Part shown: positions 52,649 through 60,275 of the stretch, piece by piece
Numbering within the stretch: position 1 is the first letter of the stretch
Layout: every line of letters begins with the position of its first letter
Translations under genes and position numbers: made by a program
Assembly (NCBI GenBank): GCA_947629905.1
Contig: CANRFM010000003.1
Span: 1 to 64,000, forward strand
Direction of reading: 5' to 3'
From: an uncultured Clostridia bacterium
GTDB taxonomy: Bacteria > Bacillota > Clostridia > Oscillospirales > Ruminococcaceae
DNA length: 64,000 nt
Notes under the pieces: generated by a model
Told to the model about the DNA's origin: nothing
The model's database searches: none
The model's input: the letters and a program-made list of their open reading frames with translations, nothing else

Positions 52649-54580
52649 ATGGCAAAACTGACAGTTTCAAAGTCTGCGGGCTTCTGCTTCGGTGTGAACC
52701 GGGCAGTGCAGATGGTCTACAAGGCGCTGGAGGAGGGCAAACCCGTGGCGACTTTAGGACCGATCATCCACAACACAGACGTGGTGAATGACATGATCTC
52801 ACGGGGCGCACGGATCATTGACGATGTGTCCGAACTGCGGGAAGGGGAGTATGTGGTCATCCGTTCCCATGGGGTAGGCAGGGCGGTCTACGAGGAAATT
52901 GCAAGGCGGGGAAACCCTGTCATTGATGCGACTTGTCCGTTTGTGGCAAGGATCCATAAAATTGCCGCTGAACAGACGGAACAGGGACGTTTTATCCTGA
53001 TTGCCGGGGATGAGAATCATCCGGAGGTGCAGGGGATAGTTGGACATTGTGACGAAAATTACTTTGTTTTCCGTGATGAATTTGTGCTAAAAGACTTTTT
53101 TGAAAAAAATTCAGAAAAAAAGCTTGCAATTATTTCGCAAACCACTTATAATAATATAATATGGGAGAAGTGTTTGAAGGTTCTTCCTAAGGATCATCCG
53201 AATATTGTTGTATATGATACGATCTGTACTGCAACTGAGCAGCGGCAGAGCGACACAGCGGCGTTGGCAGCGGCTTCCGATCTGATGATCGTGATCGGCG
53301 GACGGCATAGCTCCAATACCGTGAAGCTGTACGACATCTGCAAGAGCTATTGCAGGGCATACCATATTGAGAATGCGGACGAGCTTGACACTTTAGACCT
53401 GACCAATGCCGATAAAATAGGCATTACGGCTGGTGCTTCCACACCGGCTCATATAATTAAGGAGGTTGTTACGACTATGGAAGAAATTCTGAATAGGGAA
53501 GGCAATGAGGAGGATATCGATTTTGCGCAGGCAATCGATGAGACCTTCAAGAAATTACATACGGGAGCAAGGGTCAAGGGCACTGTCATGGCTGTCAACA
53601 ACAGTGAAGTTATCGTAGATCTGGGTGCAAAGCAGACAGGTACCGTTCCGGCATCTGAGCTGACCAATGACCCGTCCAAGAAGCCCGCTGAGCTGGTTTC
53701 TGTCGGCGATGAGATCGATCTGATCGTCATCAAGGTAAGCGATCAGGACGGTATGGCTACCCTCTCCAAGAAGCGTGTGGACGAGCAGGCAGGCGTGGAG
53801 AAAGTCACAGAAGCCAAGGAGAACGGCACAGTACTGGAAGGTACTGTCAGCGGTATCGTCAAGGGCGGCGTGAATGTTTACTATGAGGGCGTGCGTGTGT
53901 TCATTCCGGCATCGCAGACAGGTATGCCGAAGGATGCCGATCTCGATGTCATGAAGGGACAGGCAGTCCGCTTCATCATCATCGAAGCACCGGAGCGCAG
54001 AAAGAGCGCAGTCGGCTCTATCAAGGCTGTTGCACGCAGAGAAAAGGAAGCTGCCAAGGCGAAGTTCTGGGAAACTGCCGAGATCGGCAAGGAGTACGAG
54101 GGCGAAGTTAAGTCCCTGACGAGCTATGGCGCATTTGTAGATCTGGGCGGCATTGACGGGATGGTACACATCTCCGAGCTGTCGTGGAACCGCATCAAGC
54201 ATCCGAGTCAGGTCGTTTCTGTCGGCGATATGCTGAAGGTCTTCATCAAGGATCTGGACAAGGAGCATGACCGCATCTCTCTGGGCTACAAGAGAGCAGA
54301 GGACAACCCGTGGGAGAAATTCCTTGCCAACTATGAAGTGGGCGACATCGTGGATGCCAAGATCGTCTCCATTACAAGTTTCGGTGCGTTTGCACAGATC
54401 ATTGACGGCGTGGATGGTTTGATCCACATTTCTCAGCTCGCAGACCGCCGTGTGGAGAATGTACGTGATGTCGTTTCCGTTGGCGATGAGGTTCGTGTGA
54501 AGATCACCAACATTGACACGGACAGCAAGCGTATTTCCCTTTCTATGCGTGAAGTCATCGAGGACGAAGACGAGGACTAA
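52649..54580 (+). CDS. ispH: IspH-ribosomal protein S1 fusion
   Basis: Bifunctional 643-residue protein of a type common in clostridia. Residues 1 to about 275 are the iron-sulfur enzyme IspH, last step of the MEP isoprenoid pathway; its three cysteines are in SAGFCFGVNRAV, DATCPFV and TICTATEQRQ. Four S1 RNA-binding domains follow (GARVKGTVMAV, GTVLEGTVSGI, GKEYEGEVKSL, GDIVDAKIVSI). An A/T-rich patch inside ispH (about 53040-53210) contains a promoter-like sequence, and a strong internal ribosome binding site with an in-frame ATG at 53477 precedes the S1 part. AGGAGG precedes ATG 52649. Confidence 0.96.
   Translation: MAKLTVSKSAGFCFGVNRAVQMVYKALEEGKPVATLGPIIHNTDVVNDMISRGARIIDDVSELREGEYVVIRSHGVGRAVYEEIARRGNPVIDATCPFVARIHKIAAEQTEQGRFILIAGDENHPEVQGIVGHCDENYFVFRDEFVLKDFFEKNSEKKLAIISQTTYNNIIWEKCLKVLPKDHPNIVVYDTICTATEQRQSDTAALAAASDLMIVIGGRHSSNTVKLYDICKSYCRAYHIENADELDTLDLTNADKIGITAGASTPAHIIKEVVTTMEEILNREGNEEDIDFAQAIDETFKKLHTGARVKGTVMAVNNSEVIVDLGAKQTGTVPASELTNDPSKKPAELVSVGDEIDLIVIKVSDQDGMATLSKKRVDEQAGVEKVTEAKENGTVLEGTVSGIVKGGVNVYYEGVRVFIPASQTGMPKDADLDVMKGQAVRFIIIEAPERRKSAVGSIKAVARREKEAAKAKFWETAEIGKEYEGEVKSLTSYGAFVDLGGIDGMVHISELSWNRIKHPSQVVSVGDMLKVFIKDLDKEHDRISLGYKRAEDNPWEKFLANYEVGDIVDAKIVSITSFGAFAQIIDGVDGLIHISQLADRRVENVRDVVSVGDEVRVKITNIDTDSKRISLSMREVIEDEDED
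53124..53152 (+). promoter_or_regulatory. Promoter-like sequence inside ispH
   Basis: TTGCAA, 17 bases, TATAAT within an A/T-rich island of the ispH reading frame, about 320 bases upstream of the internal S1 start. Confidence 0.45.
53459..53479 (+). promoter_or_regulatory. Internal ribosome binding site and start for free S1
   Basis: AAGGAGG, 11 bases, then ATG 53477, in frame with the fusion. Use of it would give a 367-residue protein (53477-54580) starting MEEILNREGNEED and holding all four S1 domains. The bases also encode Lys-Glu-Val of the IspH C-terminus, so coincidence is possible. Confidence 0.45.
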
Positions 54581-54594
54581 GCTGTTACAGAATG

Positions 54595-54622
54595 TGCTCC
54601 CCTGAAAAGGGGAGCATTTTTT
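54595..54622 (+). terminator. Terminator after ispH-S1
   Basis: TGCTCCCC pairs with GGGGAGCA, loop TGAAAA, then TTTTTT. It ends the long block starting at tepA. Confidence 0.92.
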
Positions 54623-54683
54623 GTAGGAATAGTCGATAATGCGTTACATTTTTACAGCAGAATGCCGAAAAAAGAAAAGCGTC

Positions 54684-54713
54684 TTGTCACAGCCCTGCCG
54701 GCTGTGTTATAAT
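54684..54713 (+). promoter_or_regulatory. Promoter of the MoxR-VWA-SWIM operon
   Basis: TTGTCA, 18 bases, TATAAT. The spacer holds the perfect inverted repeat CACAGCC-CTGCC-GGCTGTG (54688-54706). Confidence 0.8.
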
Positions 54714-54726
54714 GAAAGAAACAGAA

Positions 54727-54748
54727 GCTGTGTGTAAAGGAACACAGC
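54727..54748. promoter_or_regulatory. Second inverted repeat, downstream of the promoter
   Basis: GCTGTGT, 8 bases, ACACAGC. It uses the same half-site as the repeat inside the promoter spacer. Two such sites around a transcription start suggest a repressor binding both. Confidence 0.5.
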
Positions 54749-54773
54749 AGAAATGATCTGAGGGAGGAATACT

Positions 54774-55883
54774 ATGGAACAGGAACTCATCAAGCCCCCT
54801 GTGGAACTGCGCTATGCAGAGGAACTGTCTGCTCTGAAAGCTGCGGATACCGGACGCAGACCGGAGAACTGGAAGCTTTCCCCAAAGGCAGTCCGCACCT
54901 TTATCCTTGGCGGTACGGTAACGCTGCCGGACGGACAGAAGCGGGATATTTCCCGGAAATTCTACGGCAATGATGCCCTTGTAGAGCGCTGTATCATCAC
55001 CCTTGCCGGCAACCGGGGGCTCATGCTTGTCGGTGAACCGGGCACGGCAAAGACCATGCTTTCAGAGCTGCTGTCTGCTGCCATCTGCGGCAGGAGTACC
55101 AATACCGTACAGGGCACTGCCGGTACAACGGAGGACATGATCAAGTATAGCTGGAACTATGCGCTCCTGCTCTCGAAAGGTCCCTGCCGGGAAGCCCTTG
55201 TGCCTGCGCCGCTGCTGATCGGCATGGAGGAGGGGATCTTTGCCCGCTTTGAGGAAATTACCCGTACCCCTGCGGAAATTCAGGATAGCCTGATCTCCGT
55301 CATGAGCGATCAGATCCTGAACATCCCGGAACTGGGGGATGCGGGGCTTGTTTTCGCACGTCCGGGGTTCAACATCATCGGCACAGCCAACACAAGGGAC
55401 AAGGGTGTCAACGAAATGTCCGGTGCGCTGAAGCGGCGTTTCAACTTTGAGACGGTATCTCCCGTGCGGGATGTGAAGCTCGAAAAGGAGATCATCCTCC
55501 GGGAAGCCAATGACCTTGCCAAGGCAGGGCACATTGACTGCCCGGCAGACCGGGACGTTGCCGAACTGCTTGCCGTGACCTACCACGAACTGCGGGAGGG
55601 CATGACTGCCGAGGGGACTAAGGTCGAAAAGCCCGCAGCCGTCATGAGTACGGCAGAGGCAGTCTCTGTCTATTTCCAGACGCTTTGCCATGCGTGGTAC
55701 TACGGGAATGGCACTATGGAACTGCCTGTGCTGACGGAAAATCTGCTCGGTGCTGTCTGCAAGGAAAGCCGAGACGACCTCGAACGCCTGAAAGCCTATT
55801 TCAACACAGCCATCAAGCAGAAAAGCACCCGGGAGGGCGGAATATGGGAAGCCTATTTCAAGACAGCGGCATATCTGAAATAA
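54774..55883 (+). CDS. MoxR-type AAA+ ATPase (YehL-like)
   Basis: 369-residue AAA+ ATPase of the MoxR group. Walker A GEPGTAKTMLSELL lies near residue 87, the Walker B region GMEEGIFARFEEI follows, then sensor 1 NIIGTANTRDKGVNEM and the arginine finger region LKRRFNFE. MoxR ATPases act with VWA proteins to mature or remodel complexes; a VWA protein is encoded three genes downstream. Content and order match the YehL branch of E. coli. GGGAGG precedes the ATG, and the promoter is at 54684-54713. Confidence 0.92.
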   Translation: MEQELIKPPVELRYAEELSALKAADTGRRPENWKLSPKAVRTFILGGTVTLPDGQKRDISRKFYGNDALVERCIITLAGNRGLMLVGEPGTAKTMLSELLSAAICGRSTNTVQGTAGTTEDMIKYSWNYALLLSKGPCREALVPAPLLIGMEEGIFARFEEITRTPAEIQDSLISVMSDQILNIPELGDAGLVFARPGFNIIGTANTRDKGVNEMSGALKRRFNFETVSPVRDVKLEKEIILREANDLAKAGHIDCPADRDVAELLAVTYHELREGMTAEGTKVEKPAAVMSTAEAVSVYFQTLCHAWYYGNGTMELPVLTENLLGAVCKESRDDLERLKAYFNTAIKQKSTREGGIWEAYFKTAAYLK

Positions 55884-58234
55884 TGCCGGATATGCCGGAG
55901 GGCGTGCGTTTTTTCCCGGTGCGGCATCACAGCCCGGTCTGTGCGTACCAGCTCCGGAACTATGCACGGGCGTACCAGCCGGAGCTAATCTTGATCGAGG
56001 GTCCGGAAAATGCCAACGGCCTGATCCCGGTGTTGACGGATGAACACACCACGCTCCCGGCGGCGATCTATTACTTTTACAAGGACAAGAAGAAGTATGT
56101 CAGCGAGGAAGCGGAGGACTATCACTGCTATTATCCGTTTCTGTACAGCTCTCCGGAATATGCTGCCATGGACGAAGCCAAACGGCTGGGCATCCCGGCT
56201 CGGTTTATCGATCTGCCCTATAGTGAGATACTGATCCATACCGGCGAATTTGCCGGACTGCGCCGGGAGCAGGAACGCCACAGCTATGCGGATGACAGCT
56301 ATCTGGTGCAGAGCCGTTTCTATCAGAAACTCTGCGAAAAGACGGAGCTGCGGAGCTTTGAGGAATTTTGGGAGAAATATTTCGAGATCGCCGGACTGCG
56401 CCTGACCCCGGAAGCCTTTCTGCGGCAGATGTTTACCTACTGCACCTTTACACGGGAAAGCACGCCGCCCGAACAGATGGAACAGGACGGCACGAATGCC
56501 CGTGAACAGCACATGGCATACCGCATCCGGGAAGCGATGCAGCAATACCGGAAAATACTGGTCGTGACGGGCGGATTTCATTCGGGTGCGCTTGCACGGC
56601 TGGTGCAGACAGCGGTAAAGCCGATCCGTCTGCACAAATTTACGGAGGAACAGCAGGGCTGCTACCCGATCGCCTATTCCTACGAAGCCGCAGATGCCCT
56701 GAATGGCTATGCATCCGGTATGCAGCATCCGGGCTTTTATGACGGCGTGACACGGGCACTTGCCGAAGCGGCAACACCGGAAGGCATTTACACGTCATGC
56801 AGCCTTGACCTGCTGACGAAAACCGCAAAGGCAAGCGCCAAAAAGGACATCCCCGTTTCGATTTCGGACATTACTGCCGCATGGTCGCTGGCGGAGGGGC
56901 TTGCGGCATTGCGGGGCAGTGCCGAGCCGGGCTTTGCGGAAGTCTGGGACGGTGTGACGGGTGCACTCATCAAGGGCGAGAAAACCGCCGCTGCCGCCCT
57001 GCCGCTGGAGCTGCTCACGAAAATCGGAGCAGGCGAGGGAATAGGGCATATCGGTGACACAAAGCATATGCCGCCGCTGATACAGGATTTTATACAGACC
57101 TGTGCCGCCCTGCGCCTGAAAGCGGATGCCATTGTGCCGCAGGAAGCAGAAATTTCCCTGTTCACCGGGGAAAAGGAACTCGATAAGAGCCATTTTCTGC
57201 ACAGGATGGTATTTCTGGGTACGGGCTTCTGTGAACGGAAGAAAGGTCCTGACCTGCATACCGGCAAGGACAGAAGCCGTGTGCGGGAGGTCTGGAGCTA
57301 TTGCCGCAGCCCGCAGGTCGATGCTGTTCTGGTTGACCGGACGACGGACGGAGCGACCATTGTGGAAGCGTGCCGGATGATCGCCTCCCGGCGTATCCGG
57401 CAGGAGCGCCGCTGTGACGTTGCGGCGGGTGTGAGTGTGGATTGTTTCCTGATGGGAATTGCCCTGACGGGCGAAGATATTCAGATCATGGAAGAAATTC
57501 TGGCAGGGGACGGCGATTTCTTTTCTTTGGGGAAGGGCTTGCAGTACTTTGATATGCTCCACGAGCTGCGGCAGCTTTACCGGGCGGAGAATCCGGCTTT
57601 GCTGCGCTATATTACGCAGTGCTTTCAGTCGCTGCTGACACAGCTTCCGTCTATGGCGCAGTGTCCGGCAGCACAGGCGCAGGACTGTATCCGCATTTTT
57701 CGGCTGCTGTTCGGGATCACAGGGCGGCTGCTGACGGACAGGCGGGCGGAATTCCGGGAGGCGCTGATCTCCCTGACAGAACGACCGGACAAAGAACCGT
57801 CCGTGTTCGGGGCAGCGATGGGCTTGCTGTATGCGATGGATGCCGCCTTTCTGCCACAGGCAGAGGCAGCCATGCAGGGCTACCTGATGGGCACGAAGGA
57901 GATGCGCAAGCAGGGAGCTTTGTACCTGAAAGGCTTGTTTGAGACGGCAAGGGACATTGTACTGGGAGAGAATCGCTTTTTAGAGATGACAGATGCGCTG
58001 TTGGGTGGTTTGGATCATGAGGATTTCATGGACATTCTGCCGTCTATGCGGCTGGCGTTCAGCTATTTCACGCCGTCTGAAACGCAGCAGATCGCCGGGG
58101 CAGCTTCTGCGCTGCACGGCGGAAAAGCAGATCAGGTGCTGCATGAGGCAGCACTCGATGAGCTGCTCTGTGCTTTCGGGGCAGAACTGGATGCGGAAAT
58201 TTTCCGGGAAATGCGGGCGAACGGAGGAAACTGA
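55844..58234 (+). CDS. DUF5682-like (YehM-type) protein
   Basis: 796-residue cytoplasmic protein. The N-terminal region EGVRFFPVRHHSPVCAYQL, LILIEGPENANGLIPVL and VVTGGFHSGALARLV has a TraB/ChaN-like pattern with conserved His and Glu residues, perhaps metal-binding. The C-terminal half is helical. It matches the YehM position between MoxR and VWA genes. Start uncertain: ATG 55844 follows GGGAGG and overlaps the ATPase gene by 40 bases; ATG 55883 (TAATG) fits homologue lengths better but lacks a ribosome binding site. Biochemical role unknown. Confidence 0.82.
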   Translation: MGSLFQDSGISEIMPDMPEGVRFFPVRHHSPVCAYQLRNYARAYQPELILIEGPENANGLIPVLTDEHTTLPAAIYYFYKDKKKYVSEEAEDYHCYYPFLYSSPEYAAMDEAKRLGIPARFIDLPYSEILIHTGEFAGLRREQERHSYADDSYLVQSRFYQKLCEKTELRSFEEFWEKYFEIAGLRLTPEAFLRQMFTYCTFTRESTPPEQMEQDGTNAREQHMAYRIREAMQQYRKILVVTGGFHSGALARLVQTAVKPIRLHKFTEEQQGCYPIAYSYEAADALNGYASGMQHPGFYDGVTRALAEAATPEGIYTSCSLDLLTKTAKASAKKDIPVSISDITAAWSLAEGLAALRGSAEPGFAEVWDGVTGALIKGEKTAAAALPLELLTKIGAGEGIGHIGDTKHMPPLIQDFIQTCAALRLKADAIVPQEAEISLFTGEKELDKSHFLHRMVFLGTGFCERKKGPDLHTGKDRSRVREVWSYCRSPQVDAVLVDRTTDGATIVEACRMIASRRIRQERRCDVAAGVSVDCFLMGIALTGEDIQIMEEILAGDGDFFSLGKGLQYFDMLHELRQLYRAENPALLRYITQCFQSLLTQLPSMAQCPAAQAQDCIRIFRLLFGITGRLLTDRRAEFREALISLTERPDKEPSVFGAAMGLLYAMDAAFLPQAEAAMQGYLMGTKEMRKQGALYLKGLFETARDIVLGENRFLEMTDALLGGLDHEDFMDILPSMRLAFSYFTPSETQQIAGAASALHGGKADQVLHEAALDELLCAFGAELDAEIFREMRANGGN

Positions 58235-58236
58235 GC

Positions 58237-59142
58237 ATGGAACTGGATCACACCTGTCCGGCACGGGAACAGGCAAAGGCTACGCTCCGGACTGCCTATG
58301 CGGCATACAGAGAGGTTTATGATGTGCCTGTTGAGCAGTGTGTTTATGAGGACCTGAGCCGTTACTACCGGAAGCAGCTTTACCCGGATGCGGAGCAGAT
58401 CCATACGCTGACCACGCTCTTTCACCTGATCGGAACAGATCATGCGGCAAAGGCAAGACTTGCCTGTTTTGTCGAGGAAGATATGGTGCGGACACAGTGC
58501 CATCAGCAGGCGGCTGCCAAATGCCATGCGATGTCCTATGCCATGTACCTGACACAGCGTCAGCCGCCCACGCCGGAAATTGCGGCAGAGTATGCAGCAA
58601 GCGGGTACTTTGAACTGCTTGAATACCGGCTGATCGCAGCAGGGGAGGAAAAGGTGGCAGCGGCACTTGCCAGAAGCTCGAAGCTGTATGGTCTGCTCTT
58701 TGCCGGGGATGTGGAGAGGTTCGGGCAGCTGCTCCGGGCAATACCGGAAGATCCTGCAAAGCCGTCCTATCATATCAGTGTGACAAAGCCGATCTATGAA
58801 GCCATGCTGAAACGGGATACTGCGGCATTTCAGGAGCGTATCGGGGAGCGGATCCTAAACTACCGTGAGCTGTCTGCTGACCAGCAACCTGTTGTAGATG
58901 TGGTGACGATCGCACTTTGCAAGTTGGCACAGCGGTTCGGGATACGGTACTATCCTGCTGTTGCCGAAGTGCCGGAGGTATTTCTGACACAGGAAGCCCC
59001 ACATCGCCCGGACTGCCGCATCCCCGACCCTGACCACTGCGAACAGGTGTTCCAATCATGGGGAGACCAGATGCCGGGGCTTACAGAGATCCGGCAGAAG
59101 CTTTACTTTATGGACAAGAACGGGAGGTATCCGGCGTGGTGA
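58237..59142 (+). CDS. Unknown helical protein in the MoxR-VWA operon
   Basis: 301 residues, almost entirely helical, no signal peptide or membrane segment. The stretch DVVTIALCKLAQRFGIRYYP and the preceding MLKRDTAAFQERIGERI have a faint likeness to Imm49-type immunity proteins, which I cannot confirm. CGGAGG precedes the ATG, 2 bases after the DUF5682-like gene; its end overlaps the VWA gene by 7 bases. I know of no equivalent in the E. coli yeh set, so it is a lineage-specific member. Confidence 0.72.
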   Translation: MELDHTCPAREQAKATLRTAYAAYREVYDVPVEQCVYEDLSRYYRKQLYPDAEQIHTLTTLFHLIGTDHAAKARLACFVEEDMVRTQCHQQAAAKCHAMSYAMYLTQRQPPTPEIAAEYAASGYFELLEYRLIAAGEEKVAAALARSSKLYGLLFAGDVERFGQLLRAIPEDPAKPSYHISVTKPIYEAMLKRDTAAFQERIGERILNYRELSADQQPVVDVVTIALCKLAQRFGIRYYPAVAEVPEVFLTQEAPHRPDCRIPDPDHCEQVFQSWGDQMPGLTEIRQKLYFMDKNGRYPAW

Positions 59143-60266
59143 CGAATGAACAGAGCCTGAACCGCTGGCGGCTGGTGCTTGGCAAACAGGCGGAAGCATC
59201 CATTGATTTCAGCGGAGGGGAAGAGATACAGAACCTCACGGACATGGAGGAACTGCTTGAATACCTGTACAGCAGGGCAGGCGGTGAGGATGTCCGTGGG
59301 ACAGGGCGTTCCGGAGGACTTGACCCGTCCCATTTACAGGCGGCGGAGTGGATCAACAAAGTGCGTGAACTGTTTCCCCGGCAGACTGCCGAAGTACTGG
59401 AACGGCACGCACTGGAAGAGTTTCACATGACGGAATTGCTCACGGACAAGGAAGTACTGGAAAAGATCACGCCGGATATGAACCTGCTGAAATGCGTGCT
59501 CCAACTCAGACACCTGATGAAAGGCGAAGTGCTGGAGACGGCAAAGCGAATTGCCGCAAAGGTAGCGGAGGAGCTGCGGAAGAAACTGGAAAACAGCGTG
59601 CGGCGGTCTATTTTGGGGCGTATCGACCGGAATACATCGAGTCCCTTGCATTCCGCAAGGAATCTCGACATACAGAAAACCATCCGCCGCAACCTGAAAC
59701 ACTACGACCCCGAAACACAGCAGCTGATTTTGCAGGATGTGTATTTCAGCAGCCGTGTGAAGCGTTTCAGCACGTGGCGTGTCATCATTGCCATTGACGA
59801 AAGCGGTTCGATGCTGGGTTCGGTGATCTATTCGGCTGTCATGGCACAGATACTGGCAAAGCTGCCCTTTGCGGACGTGAAGCTGATCATCTTTGACACG
59901 AGCGTAGTAGACCTTTCCGGGGAAGCGGAAGACCCGGCAGAAGTACTCATGAGTGTGCAGCTTGGCGGCGGCACGGACATCGGAAAGGCACTTGCCTACT
60001 GTGAGGGCTTGGTGGAAACCCCTGCTAAGACCTGCATTCTGTGTGTGACCGACCTCGGTGAAGGTGGTTCGGAGTCCCGGCTGCTGAACATCAGCCACAA
60101 CATTATCGAAAGCGGCGTGAAGCTCAATTTTCTCACAGCACTCGATGAAGATGCCAACCCTGCCTATGACCGGCGGTTAGGGCAGAAATTAGCGGACATG
60201 GGGGCATTTGTGGGGGCACTCACACCGGATCAGCTCGGCGATTACATCGGGCGTATGTTCGGGTAA
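59136..60266 (+). CDS. VWA-domain protein (YehP/CoxE-like)
   Basis: 376-residue cytoplasmic protein. The first 215 residues are helical and basic. The VWA domain (about 225-376) has a complete metal-ion site: IAIDESGSML (DxSxS), GGGTDIG (Thr) and CVTDLGEGG (Asp). The start is GTG 59136, 7 bases after GGGAGGT and overlapping the previous stop; the track start at 59058 is inside the upstream gene. MoxR-VWA pairs act together in other systems, so it is the likely partner of the ATPase at 54774. Confidence 0.9.
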   Translation: MVTNEQSLNRWRLVLGKQAEASIDFSGGEEIQNLTDMEELLEYLYSRAGGEDVRGTGRSGGLDPSHLQAAEWINKVRELFPRQTAEVLERHALEEFHMTELLTDKEVLEKITPDMNLLKCVLQLRHLMKGEVLETAKRIAAKVAEELRKKLENSVRRSILGRIDRNTSSPLHSARNLDIQKTIRRNLKHYDPETQQLILQDVYFSSRVKRFSTWRVIIAIDESGSMLGSVIYSAVMAQILAKLPFADVKLIIFDTSVVDLSGEAEDPAEVLMSVQLGGGTDIGKALAYCEGLVETPAKTCILCVTDLGEGGSESRLLNISHNIIESGVKLNFLTALDEDANPAYDRRLGQKLADMGAFVGALTPDQLGDYIGRMFG

Positions 60267-60275
60267 GGAGGACGT

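Noticed and set aside
54688-54748. Riboswitch or transcription terminator in the leader of the MoxR operon
   Set aside because: The first repeat lies upstream of the predicted transcription start and the second has no T-run, so DNA operators explain them better.
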